DNA of 64,000 nt from Rothia sp035916755 (GTDB lineage: Bacteria > Actinomycetota > Actinomycetes > Actinomycetales > Micrococcaceae), in the NCBI RefSeq assembly GCF_035916755.1, contig NZ_JAYWIX010000005.1, forward strand, positions 1-64,000, given 5' to 3'. The position numbers and the translations under genes are program-made. Within the stretch, counting starts at the first letter, position 1. The number at the start of each line of letters is the position of its first letter. Below are positions 34,648-43,989 of this stretch, piece by piece. The notes below the pieces were generated by a model. It was not told the origin of the DNA and did not search any database. It saw only the letters and a list, made by a program, of their open reading frames with translations.

Positions 34648-36237
34648 TTACTTAGCTCCCTCGAAGTCAAAGTCACGGATCAGGGCGGCGGTATCGGGCA
34701 GCTGCTCGTGCAGGTAGCCACCCCACTTAGCGGTCAGCAGGGCTTCCAGGCCAGCACCGGCGCGGTAGAGGCGGGCATCCTCGTGGGCGGGTGCGGTGAA
34801 CTGGATACCGACGGGCAGGCCGTCCTCATCTGCTAGGCCACCGGGCAGGGACAGGGAGGGCACACCGGCCAGGTTGGTGGGTACGGTGGCGATATCGCCC
34901 TTATACATGGCCATGGGGTCGCCCTTGGTCTTCTCCCCCAGCTTGTAGGCGGTGGTGGGCGCGGTGGGGCTAATCAGCACGTCTGCAACCTCAAATGCCT
35001 TGGCGTAGTCGCGCTGAATCAGGGTGCGCACCTTCTGGGCTGAGCCGTAGTAGGCGTCGTAGTAACCAGCGGACAGGGCGTAGGTACCCAGGATGATGCG
35101 GCGCTTGGCTTCTGAGCCGAAGCCTGCGGCACGGGAAGCTGCCATGACGCGCTCGATGGTGACGTTGCCTTCTTCGGGCAGCTTACGCAGACCGAAGCGG
35201 ACGCCGTCGTACTTGGCCAGGTTAGATGAGACCTCGGAGGACATAATCAGGTAGTAGGCCCCGATTGCTTCCTTGACGGAGGGCAGGGAGACCTCGACGA
35301 TTTCTGCGCCGGCTTCCTTGAGCAGCTCCAGGGACTCGTTGAAGCGGGCCATGACGCCGGGCTGGAAGCCCTCGCCGGTCAGTTCCTTGATGACGCCGAC
35401 GCGAAGGCCCTTGAGGCCACCTTCAGCGGCACCGGCGCGGGCGGCGTCCGCATAGGCGGGGACGGGCTCGTTCAGGGAGGTGGAGTCCTTGGGATCGTGA
35501 CCACCAATGACCTCGTGCAGCAGGGCGGTGTCGAGGACGGTGCGGGCGCAGGGGCCGACCTGGTCCAGGGATGAGGCCATGGCAATGACGCCGTAGCGGG
35601 AGACCGAGCCGTAGGTGGGCTTGACGCCAACGGAACCGGTGACGGCTGCAGGCTGGCGGATGGAGCCACCGGTATCGGTACCCAGGGCCAGGGGAGCCTG
35701 GAAGGCAGCTACTGCTACAGCGGAGCCACCTCCGGAGCCACCGGGAATACGGTCCAGGGCCCAGGGGTTGCGGGTGACGCCGAACGCTGAGTGCTCGGTG
35801 GTGGAGCCCATAGCGAACTCATCGAGGTTGGTCTTACCCAGAATGGGCATACGGGCCTCGCGGATCTTTTGGGTGACGGTGCCGTCGTAGGGGCTCATCC
35901 AGCCCTCAAGCATACGGGAGGCAGCGGTGGTGGGCTGACCCTTGGTGACGATGAGGTCTTTAACGGCGATGGGGACGCCTGCCAGGGCGGGGAGTTCCTT
36001 ACCAGCTGCGCGGTCTGCGTCTACGGCGGCAGCAACTTCCAGAGCCTCTTCAGCGTTCAGGTGTAGGAAGGCGTTGAGTCCGCTCTTGCCGGCTGCGCGG
36101 TTTTCTGTGTCCAGAGGTTCGCCATCGGTGGCGATAATGTGGTCGATGTAGGCCTGGGTTGCCTCAACAGAGGTCAGTTCACCGGCAGCCAGTTTCTCAG
36201 CAAGTTCTGCTGCGGAAAGTTTGATGATGTCCTTCAT
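34648..36237 (-). CDS. gatA: Asp-tRNA(Asn)/Glu-tRNA(Gln) amidotransferase subunit A
   Basis: A 529-aa amidase-signature glutaminase that supplies ammonia to GatB. The Ser-cisSer-Lys triad is visible: Lys in VAVKDLI (near 92), cis-Ser and Ser in DTGGSIRQPAA (near 193), within the Gly/Ser-rich IPGGSGGGSAVAVAA. It lies 9 bp after gatC and abuts gatB. Confidence 0.97.
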   Translation of the reverse strand: MKDIIKLSAAELAEKLAAGELTSVEATQAYIDHIIATDGEPLDTENRAAGKSGLNAFLHLNAEEALEVAAAVDADRAAGKELPALAGVPIAVKDLIVTKGQPTTAASRMLEGWMSPYDGTVTQKIREARMPILGKTNLDEFAMGSTTEHSAFGVTRNPWALDRIPGGSGGGSAVAVAAFQAPLALGTDTGGSIRQPAAVTGSVGVKPTYGSVSRYGVIAMASSLDQVGPCARTVLDTALLHEVIGGHDPKDSTSLNEPVPAYADAARAGAAEGGLKGLRVGVIKELTGEGFQPGVMARFNESLELLKEAGAEIVEVSLPSVKEAIGAYYLIMSSEVSSNLAKYDGVRFGLRKLPEEGNVTIERVMAASRAAGFGSEAKRRIILGTYALSAGYYDAYYGSAQKVRTLIQRDYAKAFEVADVLISPTAPTTAYKLGEKTKGDPMAMYKGDIATVPTNLAGVPSLSLPGGLADEDGLPVGIQFTAPAHEDARLYRAGAGLEALLTAKWGGYLHEQLPDTAALIRDFDFEGAK

Positions 36238-36246
36238 GCCCGCTCC

Positions 36247-36543
36247 TTAGTCTTCGTCCAGAATTGCCGGAACCTTGAACTTACCGTCTTCGGCATCGGG
36301 GGCACCCGAGAGAGCTTCTTCAGCGGTCAGGGTTTCACCCACCACGTCGTCACGGAAGACGTTCTTGAGCGGGATGGGGTGGCTGGTTGCCGGAATATCG
36401 TCTGAGACGGCCTCTGAGACTGATTTGACGGATTCTACGATGACGTCGAGCTCAGCGGCCATTGCGGCCAGCTCTTCATCAGTCATCTCGATATGAGCCA
36501 GCATGGCAAGGTGTGCCACCTGCTCACTCGTAATAGCAGACAT
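36247..36543 (-). CDS. gatC: Asp-tRNA(Asn)/Glu-tRNA(Gln) amidotransferase subunit C
   Basis: A 98-aa belt subunit that stabilises GatA-GatB. VAHLAMLAHIEMTDEEL and the later DDIPATSHPIPLKNVFRDD are the family's two conserved blocks. ATG 36543 has GGAAG 5-6 nt upstream. First gene of the gatCAB operon. Confidence 0.95.
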   Translation of the reverse strand: MSAITSEQVAHLAMLAHIEMTDEELAAMAAELDVIVESVKSVSEAVSDDIPATSHPIPLKNVFRDDVVGETLTAEEALSGAPDAEDGKFKVPAILDED

Positions 36544-36610
36544 AATCACTTCCACGAGTTAGACATAGGTTTTCAGTCTCTATCTTAGCCCGCATACGGT
36601 CATAACACGA

Positions 36611-36654
36611 TTTAAAAAAAGAATCGCCCCTAGCCTGTGCAGCTAGAGGGCGAC
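36611..36654 (-). terminator. Rho-independent terminator of rpf
   Basis: CGCCC-CTAGC / GCTAG-GGGCG stem. On the minus strand ATTCTTTTTTT follows. It separates rpf from gatC. Confidence 0.9.
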
Positions 36655-36700
36655 GGTGTGAGATCAGAATCCGCTAGAGGTCTAAGAACCCGGTGAGGTC

Positions 36701-37369
36701 TTACTTAGCGGGGATGGTCAGAACCCAACCAATTTCGATGATGTCGGCGTTCTGGATCAGGTCAGCATTTGCTGCCAGTACTTCGTCCCAGCCGTTGAAG
36801 CCGTGAGCGTAAGCGATTTCTGACAGGGTGTCGCCAGCCTTGACGGTGTAGGTGTTAGCTGCGGGTGCTGCTTCGGCAACCACCTCTGCTGCGGGTGCGG
36901 TTTCAGCGGCGGGAGCTTCAGCAACTGCGGGAGCTGCAGCAACTTCGGTTACCTCGGTTGCCTGAGGAGCAACGGTAGTGGTGGTGGTTGCAGCGGGGGT
37001 CTCAGCGACGGTTGCTGCTGCACCTGAGGTGCCGTAAGCGTAGAGGTTCAGCTTGGCAGCGCATGAGGGCCAGGCGCCCCAGCCCTGCATCTGAAGGAGG
37101 TTTTCAGCAACGCGAATCTGCTCTGCCTTTGAAGCAGCTGCGGGGTTGCCAGTGCCGCCTGCGGCTGCCCATGAGGACAGTGAGAACTGCAGGCCACCGT
37201 AGTAGCCGTTGCCGGTATTGATGGACCAGTTGCCACCTGACTCGCACTGTGCGAGAGCTTCCCAAGCTTCGAGGGGAGCGGCGTTGGCTGCGGGGGTAGC
37301 GGCCAGGCTTGCTGCTGCTGCGCCACCGATTGCAAGTACTGCTGCTGAACGACGAATGTTGGAAGTCAT
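36701..37369 (-). CDS. Resuscitation-promoting factor-like transglycosylase with LysM
   Basis: A 222-aa secreted muralytic protein. Signal peptide 1-30 (ATPAANA), then an Rpf domain (31-106: WEALAQCESGGNWSINTGNGYYGGLQFS) with the catalytic Glu in CESGGNW and two structural Cys. An Ala/Pro/Glu/Thr-rich spacer (107-170) links to a C-terminal LysM (172-221: YTVKAGDTLSEIAYAHGF) that binds peptidoglycan. Such proteins cleave wall glycan and help dormant cells resume growth. The long structured leader suggests post-transcriptional control. Confidence 0.93.
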   Translation of the reverse strand: MTSNIRRSAAVLAIGGAAAASLAATPAANAAPLEAWEALAQCESGGNWSINTGNGYYGGLQFSLSSWAAAGGTGNPAAASKAEQIRVAENLLQMQGWGAWPSCAAKLNLYAYGTSGAAATVAETPAATTTTTVAPQATEVTEVAAAPAVAEAPAAETAPAAEVVAEAAPAANTYTVKAGDTLSEIAYAHGFNGWDEVLAANADLIQNADIIEIGWVLTIPAK

Positions 37370-37375
37370 GAAATG

Positions 37376-37560
37376 CTCCGTAAGGCCACCTTATGCTCTT
37401 CCCATCCCTGGGCTTCATCACATTGCCGTCTACCCGTAATCGTTGAGTGGATTGTTTGAGGCTTTACCCTGTAGACGGCATCAGGTGTGCGGTAGAGCCC
37501 AGCATGCGCCCACAGCTTCCACTGTGAGCTATAGACCGTCGCACCTTTGGTTTGGCGGTC
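37376..37560 (-). promoter_or_regulatory. Structured 5' leader of the rpf gene
   Basis: Perfect 8-bp long-range stem TAGACGGC/GCCGTCTA (37425-37432 with 37472-37479), a bulged stem AGGTGTGCGG with CCGTCGCACCT (37483-37492 with about 37537-37547) and an inner CACAG/CTGTG hairpin. A small AAGG/CCTT hairpin lies just before the ribosome site. It matches no riboswitch consensus I know, including ydaO. Confidence 0.5.
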
Positions 37561-37639
37561 GTTTTTGATTCGTTGATAACGATAACGTAACGATTTCGGC
37601 TTTGCCAACCCATTTTTGAGACAGAACAATCCCCACCCC

Positions 37640-37908
37640 ACCCAGAGAGACCCCCGTCCCCCTCCAGGGTGGCAGACTTTAAAGACAGGCTTGTATCACC
37701 CTTAACACCGGGGAAAAGCGTGAATTTCTGCGGGTTAAAAGAGGGACAAATTTTTAACCCGCCAGAAACCTGCCTGTTTTTAAGTCAGGCTGCTAGGCCC
37801 TTAAAAATTTCTTAAATTTTCTGCAACCCTCCCCGTAGCAAACAGGGGCATAGGTCACATTTAGGTCACAGAATCAAAAAATCCTGTGACCTGCCTGTGA
37901 CCTAGCCA
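37640..37908. other. ligA-rpf intergenic DNA
   Basis: AT-rich, no ORF. It contains four half-sites of GGTCACA/TGTGACC at 37853, 37864, 37885 and 37896, spaced 11 bp within each pair and facing each other across about 14 bp. The inner ones can also pair as a hairpin with a T-rich loop. An operator or a ligA terminator are both possible. Confidence 0.5.
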
Positions 37909-40128
37909 CTAGGTAAGGGCGTCCGGCCCCTGCGCCAAAAGCGCCTCAAACCCTTCTTCATCCAGCACCGTCACACCCAGCTGTTCAGCTTTATCGAGCT
38001 TAGAGCCAGCGGATTCACCGGCAACCAGATAACTAGTCTTCTTCGACACCGAGCCTGAGGCCTTGCCACCGCGCACAATAATGGCCTCTTTCGCGCTATC
38101 GCGGGTGAAACGAGCCAGGGTTCCAGTCACCACGATAGTGAGACCTTCAAGAATGCGTTCGATTGAGGCATCACGTTCGTCCTCCATCCGCACGCCAGCT
38201 TCTGCCCAGCGATCCACGATTTCGCGGTGCCAGTCTTCAGCAAACCATTCCTTGAGGGAGCTAGCAATGATGGAGCCTACTCCGTCAACACCTGCCAGGC
38301 GCTCCTCGCTTGCTTCACGAATTGCATCCATCGACCCGAACTCGGTCGCCAGGGCCCTAGCCGCGGTGGGCCCCACGTGCCGAATAGAGAGGGCAACCAG
38401 CACTCGCCACAGGGGCTGGCTCTTTGCCTTCTCTAGCTGCTCAAAGAGCTTTTCAGTATTGCGGGTAGGAGCACTGGGCTTCTTCGCAGTACCCCGGGTA
38501 TAGAAGTAGGGAACCAGCTCAGTTTTGCCAGTGGGCTCCCCCTTGACCTTTTTCTCGCGCTCAATGCGCACATCTGCCAGGTCCTCAGCGGTGAGATCAA
38601 AGAGAAAGGCTTCAGAGATAAGCGGGGCCTGTTCAGGGGCATCCGGGTTAGTCAGGGCCTTAGCAGCCTCATAGCCTAGAGCCTCGATATCGAAAGCACC
38701 GCGCCCGGCCAGGTGGTTAACGCGCTCGGTGAGCTGGGCGGGGCAGGAGCGGGCGTTGAGACAGCGGATATCAACGTCGCCGTCCTTAGCGGGTGCCAGG
38801 GGCTGGCCGCAGGAAGGGCAGTCGGTGGGCATTACGAATTCCCGTTCGCTGCCATCGCGCAGGGCCACCACGGGCCCCACAATTTCGGGGATGACATCCC
38901 CTGCCTTGCGCAGCACCACGGTATCGCCGATGAGCACGCCCTTGGCCTTAACTACGTCTTGGTTGTGTAAGGTCGCCATTTCAACCCTTGAACCAGCAAC
39001 CTTGACCGGTTCCATCACACCGAAGGGGGTTACGCGGCCGGTGCGGCCAACCCCCACCCGGATATCGAGTAGCTTGGTATTGACCTCTTCAGGCGGGTAC
39101 TTGTAGGCCACAGCCCAGCGGGGCACGCGGGAAGTATAGCCCAGACGCTCCTGGGTCGAAAAATCGTTGACCTTAATAACGATGCCGTCGATTTCGTGCA
39201 CCAGGGAGTGGCGTTTTTCGCCGTAGGCTGCAATGAATTCAAGAATTTCTGAGCGGCTGGTGAGCAGCTGGGAGTAGGGGCTGACGGGCAGGCCCCACTC
39301 CTGGAGCTGGGTGTAGGTTTCGAACTGGGTGGTGATGTCTAGGCCGGTTCGGGAGCCGATGCCGTGCACAAACATGCTCAGGGGGCGCTCGGCGGTCAGG
39401 GCGGCGTCCTTCTGCCGCAGGGAGCCTGCTGCCGCATTTCGCGGGTTGGCGAAGGGGGCCTTGCCCTGCTCAACCATTTGCTCGTTGAGGGCCTTGAAGT
39501 CAGCCGATGATATAAAGACTTCACCGCGAATTTCGATTTCTTCGGGGTGGTTGCTACCGGCGAGCTGGGTAGGGATTGAGGCGATGGTCAGGACGTTGTG
39601 GGTCACGTCTTCGCCGGTGGTTCCGTCGCCGCGGGTGGCGGCGCGTACCAGCTTGCCCTTGCGGTAGAGCAGGTTGACCGCTAGGCCGTCAATCTTGAGT
39701 TCGGTGAGCCAGGCGGGGCGAGCGCCCGTCATCTCCTGGGCATTGGTTTCGGCGCGGTCTAGCCAGGCGCCAAGCTCTTCGAGGGAGAAGACGTCTTCCA
39801 GCGAGTACATGCGGGCCAGGTGGGTAACCGGGGCAAAAGCCGCGGAGGCTTCACCGCCGACTTCCTGGGTGGGTGAGTCGTTAGCGACCAGTTCGGGGTG
39901 CTGGGCTTCTAGCTTTTCGAGCTCACGGTAGAGGGCGTCGTACTCGGCGTCCGAGATGGTGGGGGCGTCCTTGACATAGTAGCTCTGGCGGGCGGCCCGA
40001 ACTTGATCAACGAGCTGGGCGTAGCGCTCCTTGATAGCAGCGGCTACGCCCTGGCCTTCGACCAGGTCGCGGTCAACACCGTGGACGGTTTCTTCTTCTA
40101 CACCGGGAAGGTCTTTGTTTTCACTCAC
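37909..40128 (-). CDS. ligA: NAD-dependent DNA ligase
   Basis: A 739-aa ligase that seals Okazaki fragments and repair nicks using NAD. Adenylation Lys in ELKIDGLA (near 146), the Ia domain YYVKDAPTISDAEYDALYREL, a four-Cys zinc finger (CPSCGQP...CLNARSCPAQ near 440-465), HhH repeats and a C-terminal BRCT domain (GLTIVVTGTLARFTR onward). N-terminal 25 residues are extra and acidic. Confidence 0.97.
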   Translation of the reverse strand: MSENKDLPGVEEETVHGVDRDLVEGQGVAAAIKERYAQLVDQVRAARQSYYVKDAPTISDAEYDALYRELEKLEAQHPELVANDSPTQEVGGEASAAFAPVTHLARMYSLEDVFSLEELGAWLDRAETNAQEMTGARPAWLTELKIDGLAVNLLYRKGKLVRAATRGDGTTGEDVTHNVLTIASIPTQLAGSNHPEEIEIRGEVFISSADFKALNEQMVEQGKAPFANPRNAAAGSLRQKDAALTAERPLSMFVHGIGSRTGLDITTQFETYTQLQEWGLPVSPYSQLLTSRSEILEFIAAYGEKRHSLVHEIDGIVIKVNDFSTQERLGYTSRVPRWAVAYKYPPEEVNTKLLDIRVGVGRTGRVTPFGVMEPVKVAGSRVEMATLHNQDVVKAKGVLIGDTVVLRKAGDVIPEIVGPVVALRDGSEREFVMPTDCPSCGQPLAPAKDGDVDIRCLNARSCPAQLTERVNHLAGRGAFDIEALGYEAAKALTNPDAPEQAPLISEAFLFDLTAEDLADVRIEREKKVKGEPTGKTELVPYFYTRGTAKKPSAPTRNTEKLFEQLEKAKSQPLWRVLVALSIRHVGPTAARALATEFGSMDAIREASEERLAGVDGVGSIIASSLKEWFAEDWHREIVDRWAEAGVRMEDERDASIERILEGLTIVVTGTLARFTRDSAKEAIIVRGGKASGSVSKKTSYLVAGESAGSKLDKAEQLGVTVLDEEGFEALLAQGPDALT

Positions 40129-40165
40129 CCTATCTATTTTGCCCTATATCTTTATTGTCTGAACT

Positions 40166-41242
40166 CTAGCCGTTGATACCCCGGTGCAGTTCTTTTTCAG
40201 AGTGGAACTGTTCTTCTTCGGTAGTGGCGGTGTGGGGGTAGTCGTAGCCGTCAATGTTGGCTACAATCTCGTGGGCATCGGTCTCGGTCAGGGCTTTGAG
40301 CTCGGCTGCACGGGCTTCGGCGTCCTCTACGGTAATAGCGTCTGCCACGATTACGGTGATGTTGTCCCGTCCACCTGCCCGCAGGGCAGCCATCTGGAGC
40401 ACGTCTGCCGCATCCTGGGGGTGCTCTACGGTAGCAAGTACCCGGGCCATGTAGTTGTGGGAGAGTTCGCCAGAAAGACCGTCGGAGCACATCATCAGGC
40501 GGTCGCCCTCGCGGGCGGGGATAACCCAGAAATCGGGTTCCCAATAGTTACCGGTACCCAGGGCTCGGGTAATGACGTTGCGACGGGGGTGGGTCAGGGC
40601 CTCCATAGCGGTAATCTGGCCGGTGTCGACCAGATACTGCACCTCAGAGTGGTCTACGGTAATCTGTTCCAGTTCTAGGCCCTCAACCGGCCCATTAGAG
40701 ATAGAGAGGGCCTCTTCGGCCTGGGCCTCTTCGGCTCGCACCAGGCGGTAGGTGCGGGAATCGCCCACATTGAAGATAAACCACATCTGCTGCTCCCCGA
40801 TATGGGTGAGCCAGGCACCGGTAACGGTTGTTCCTGCTCGTAGGTCAAGGGCGTTTTTGATGGCCTCATCGGCTTCACCAATGATTTCCTTGATCTTATC
40901 GAGGGTTTTGAGGATCTGGCGGTTGAGGGCGGAGGTTTCTTTGCGGCGCTTGCGCAGGCGGCGTCCGCCCGGTTCGTCGCCGAGCGCTTCGATGGTGACC
41001 TCCTGTCGGAAAGCTGCCTCTTCTTCTTCGGTCATGCCACCGGGGCGAGTGAACATCTGGGCGTAGGCCAGAGTGCGGGTGCACAGGCGCGAGGCAACTT
41101 CACCCTTTTCGTGCCCACCCATGCCATCGGCAACCACGCAGAGGGTGCCTGCAACGACCATGGAATCTTCGTTGTTGTCGCGGTACTGGCCTACGTCGGT
41201 TGACTTACCCGCGTAGATAGTGAGGTTGGGGGCGGTGGTCAT
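40166..41242 (-). CDS. PP2C-family Ser/Thr protein phosphatase
   Basis: A 358-aa cytosolic metal-dependent phosphatase. Metal-binding Asp in NNEDSMVV and VVADGMGGHEKGEVAS (near 38), MCSDGLSGEL (near 247) and GGRDNITVIVAD (near 292). An insertion rich in Glu/Arg (75-105) is unusual. Its ATG overlaps the stop of the cyclase gene by 4 bp (ATGA), so the two are translationally coupled and probably form one signalling unit. Confidence 0.92.
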   Translation of the reverse strand: MTTAPNLTIYAGKSTDVGQYRDNNEDSMVVAGTLCVVADGMGGHEKGEVASRLCTRTLAYAQMFTRPGGMTEEEEAAFRQEVTIEALGDEPGGRRLRKRRKETSALNRQILKTLDKIKEIIGEADEAIKNALDLRAGTTVTGAWLTHIGEQQMWFIFNVGDSRTYRLVRAEEAQAEEALSISNGPVEGLELEQITVDHSEVQYLVDTGQITAMEALTHPRRNVITRALGTGNYWEPDFWVIPAREGDRLMMCSDGLSGELSHNYMARVLATVEHPQDAADVLQMAALRAGGRDNITVIVADAITVEDAEARAAELKALTETDAHEIVANIDGYDYPHTATTEEEQFHSEKELHRGING

Positions 41243-42366
41243 TCGAAATCGATCTCCAGTTCATTACCGATGCCCGGGGTAATTGCCACGGGCCTAACGT
41301 TGCCAAAGCCGCGCACATTGCGCACGCCTTGGGGGATGAGCACAAAACGCTTGTCGTCTTCTAGGGCTTCAGCAGTAGAGGCGTCGGTGAGGACGACCCC
41401 GGGTTCGGTCAGCGCGACCAGGCGGGAGGCCAGGTTGACGGTGGGGCCGTAGATGTCACCTAGACGCGGTAGCACCCTGCCCCAGACGAAGGATACGCGG
41501 GCTTCGGGGAGCTGGGGGTCTTCGCTGATAAGTTTTGAGAGGGTCAGGGCAATACGGGCACCGTCTTCGGGAGATTCGACCAGGTACATGACCTCGTCCC
41601 CTACCGTTTTGATGATACGCCCGCCGCCTACCGCAATGACTTCAGCGCAGCGCTGCTCAAAGTTCTTGACCAGGCGAGCTAGATTCTGCTCATTCATTTC
41701 GCGTGAGAGTGAGGTGTAGGAAACCAGGTCAACGAAACCTACGCCACGGGCCAGTGGCAGATCGCTGTCTGCCAGGTCGGTGCCGTCCTCTTCGTCGCGC
41801 AGGGCCAGACGCAAGATGGCTGAGTTGAGCATGCGGCGGTAGCCGTAAACGGTGATGTCTTCTAGATCTTCAATAAGGCGCGGGAGGAGGCTCAGAAGCT
41901 CACCGCGGGCTTCGGTATCGGTCAGCCCGCCGTTGATGACCATATCTTCTACCAGGGCCTCGACTTGCCAGACCACCATACGGTCCATCATTTGCCCCAC
42001 CGAGCGGGTGAGGGACAGGGCAGCTTCTTCGGTCAGTTTGCCCTCTTTAATAAGGGAGGTAACCGTGGTCAGGGCCTTGCTGTCGGCGTGGGTGAAGTAG
42101 GCATCGTCGTCGGTGAGGTTGGGTAGCCCCAGGGAGCGCCAGATTTTACGAGCGGTGAGCAGAGGCACTCCGGCATCGTCGGCCACCTCACCGCGTTTCA
42201 TGTTGCGGTTTTCCCCCAGAAGAGCGCGTTCAAGTTCCAGCACGCCCTGCCGAGCTTCGTCGCTACGATAGAGCTGGCTTTGCACGCGGTTATGGTGGTG
42301 CCTGCTCCGGCTGGGTGCGGTTCCGGCCTGTTCGGCGGGGTCGCTACCGGGTGCTGACTTCTCCAC
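41239..42366 (-). CDS. Class III adenylate/guanylate cyclase with N-terminal regulatory domain
   Basis: A 375-aa cytosolic protein. The N-terminal 180 residues are helical, with an HTH-like start (RGEVADDAGVPLLTARKIW), and resemble the pH-sensing domain of mycobacterial Rv1264. The catalytic domain (190-355) shows metal Asp in VGFVDLVSYTS and KTVGDEVMYL, and the transition-state pair in GPTVNLASRL preceded by GDIYG. All needed residues appear present. cAMP is the likely product. Coupled to the PP2C gene. Confidence 0.88.
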   Translation of the reverse strand: MEKSAPGSDPAEQAGTAPSRSRHHHNRVQSQLYRSDEARQGVLELERALLGENRNMKRGEVADDAGVPLLTARKIWRSLGLPNLTDDDAYFTHADSKALTTVTSLIKEGKLTEEAALSLTRSVGQMMDRMVVWQVEALVEDMVINGGLTDTEARGELLSLLPRLIEDLEDITVYGYRRMLNSAILRLALRDEEDGTDLADSDLPLARGVGFVDLVSYTSLSREMNEQNLARLVKNFEQRCAEVIAVGGGRIIKTVGDEVMYLVESPEDGARIALTLSKLISEDPQLPEARVSFVWGRVLPRLGDIYGPTVNLASRLVALTEPGVVLTDASTAEALEDDKRFVLIPQGVRNVRGFGNVRPVAITPGIGNELEIDFE

Positions 42367-42587
42367 TGGAGTCTTCCTTCTCTTGGTTAGTGCTGCGTGG
42401 CTCTAGAGGTAGTAAGGTCTAGGGCTGGCACGGCGAGTAGTTACCTACTTCAAGAATACCCAGTTGCTGTGAGCCAGGCTACGAAATGTTCACCACCCGC
42501 TAAGTGCCACCGCCTATTCTATGCCCGCCGTCACCTTTTTTCGAGCCCAAGCAACCTGTTTAAGCTTATCAGACAGATATTGCGGGT

Positions 42588-43082
42588 TTACACTCGATAG
42601 CGGGAGGTAGACCCGCCTAGCAGAGCTCGCTGGGCCTCTTGAATCTCCCGACTAAAACGTTCAGGGTCGGGCACGGCCCGCAGCACGTGCTGCATCCCGC
42701 GGGCATGGATGGTCAGAGCGGCGGCATTGGCCAGCCCCATGAGGTGCCGGTGCCCCACGCTCACCCCTTCAATTTCAGTGAGCGGAACACTGACGTCCTG
42801 ACCGGGGCCCCAGCCCCGCCTAATCACCAGCCGGCCGTTAGTGAGCAGGTAGCTGGTATTCGCCCAGCGCACTACCCCTTGCATGCCCAACCAGACCAGC
42901 CACAGCGCAAGAGTCAGAGCAAGGTAGCGCCAGACAGGGGCACCAACCCCCAGGGCAGAGGCGAAGCTCCAGGCCGTCATAGCAAGAAAAAAGTAGGTCA
43001 GAGGGCGCACCAACAGCACCTCGTGGGCGCGCGTTGCGGCAAGGGTGTGTTCTGCGGGGTAGAGGTCGCCTCGTAGTTTCAT
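42588..43082 (-). CDS. PH-domain membrane protein
   Basis: A 164-aa protein. Two hydrophobic segments (about 28-45 and 50-68) precede a bacterial PH-like domain (YLLTNGRLVIRRGWGPGQDVSVPLTEIEGVSV). ATG 43082 is preferred; the longer frame to 43205 overlaps birA. It follows birA on the same strand, as Rv3278c does in Mycobacterium tuberculosis. Function unknown. Confidence 0.8.
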   Translation of the reverse strand: MKLRGDLYPAEHTLAATRAHEVLLVRPLTYFFLAMTAWSFASALGVGAPVWRYLALTLALWLVWLGMQGVVRWANTSYLLTNGRLVIRRGWGPGQDVSVPLTEIEGVSVGHRHLMGLANAAALTIHARGMQHVLRAVPDPERFSREIQEAQRALLGGSTSRYRV

Positions 43083-43140
43083 CACTGGTGAGTCTATCGA
43101 TACTTCCTGAAGATTCCCCGATATCTTCCGGGTTGGGCGG

Positions 43141-43989
43141 CTAGCGCCCGTACCCCTGGGGGCGTACGTGCACCACGTCTCCCACAGTGAAGCTTCGCTC
43201 CTCACCGCTATCGGAGCGGACGACCAGCTCCCCTTCTGCGGTCAATTCAACCCCGGTGCCCCTAAAGGTCTCATCCCCGGGCAGGTGAATGGTAAGGGTA
43301 GCTCCCAGGGTGCTCATGCGCCCCCGCAGGCGGCCTAAGAGGGAGTCCCCGTCGGTAGCCGCGCCCGCATCGAAGCCGGTGGCTGCAAACTCCCGGTAGT
43401 AGCGGGCGAAGCCGGTAGCTAAGACCGCCAGCGCCCGATTCAAGTCAACCGGCTGCCCAGATTCCAGCAGGGCACTGGTGGCGGTAGGGACGGGCAGGTC
43501 TTCCTGCACCAGGTTCAGATTGAGCCCAATACCCACCACAACCGAAATCTGCCCTTCGGGTTCAATCACGAGCTGGGCCAGAATACCGCAGGCCTTACGG
43601 TTGCCCAGCAGCACATCGTTAGGCCATTTAATAGAGGGGTGCAGCCCTGAGAGCTGCTCAAAAACATCGCAGGCAGCCAAGGCAGCTAAAGAGGTAAACC
43701 AGTGATACTGGTCAGGCGCAACCCTATTAGCCGGGTTGACGTAAGGACGCACGATAAAGCTGGTTGCCAAAGCGGTACCGGCCGGGGCCACCCAGACCCG
43801 GTCCAGGCGTCCTTTCCCAGCATTCTGGTCGGCGGTCGAAACCAGCGAGAGCTCCCCATAGCTGCGGCGCACCAGGGCATCACCCACCAGAATCTGCCGG
43901 GCATACTCGTTAGTTGATCCCACCGAGGGCAGAAGCTCCACCCGCTCAAAGCCGCTCGCATCAACCAGGTCAGCCTGAAGATGCCCCAT
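43141..43989 (-). CDS. birA: Biotin--[acetyl-CoA-carboxylase] ligase
   Basis: A 282-aa enzyme that attaches biotin to the carboxylase alpha subunit, encoded at 54.7 kb. Biotinyl-AMP loop NAGKGRLDRVWVAP (near 58), IKWPNDVLLGNRKACGIL (near 122) and GIGLNLN. A short SH3-like C-terminal domain follows. It lacks the N-terminal DNA-binding domain of repressor-type BirA. It is divergent from accD. Confidence 0.94.
   Translation of the reverse strand: MGHLQADLVDASGFERVELLPSVGSTNEYARQILVGDALVRRSYGELSLVSTADQNAGKGRLDRVWVAPAGTALATSFIVRPYVNPANRVAPDQYHWFTSLAALAACDVFEQLSGLHPSIKWPNDVLLGNRKACGILAQLVIEPEGQISVVVGIGLNLNLVQEDLPVPTATSALLESGQPVDLNRALAVLATGFARYYREFAATGFDAGAATDGDSLLGRLRGRMSTLGATLTIHLPGDETFRGTGVELTAEGELVVRSDSGEERSFTVGDVVHVRPQGYGR

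Noticed and set aside
37376..37560. ydaO (c-di-AMP) riboswitch before rpf
   Set aside because: None of the conserved ydaO sequence blocks is present in the leader.
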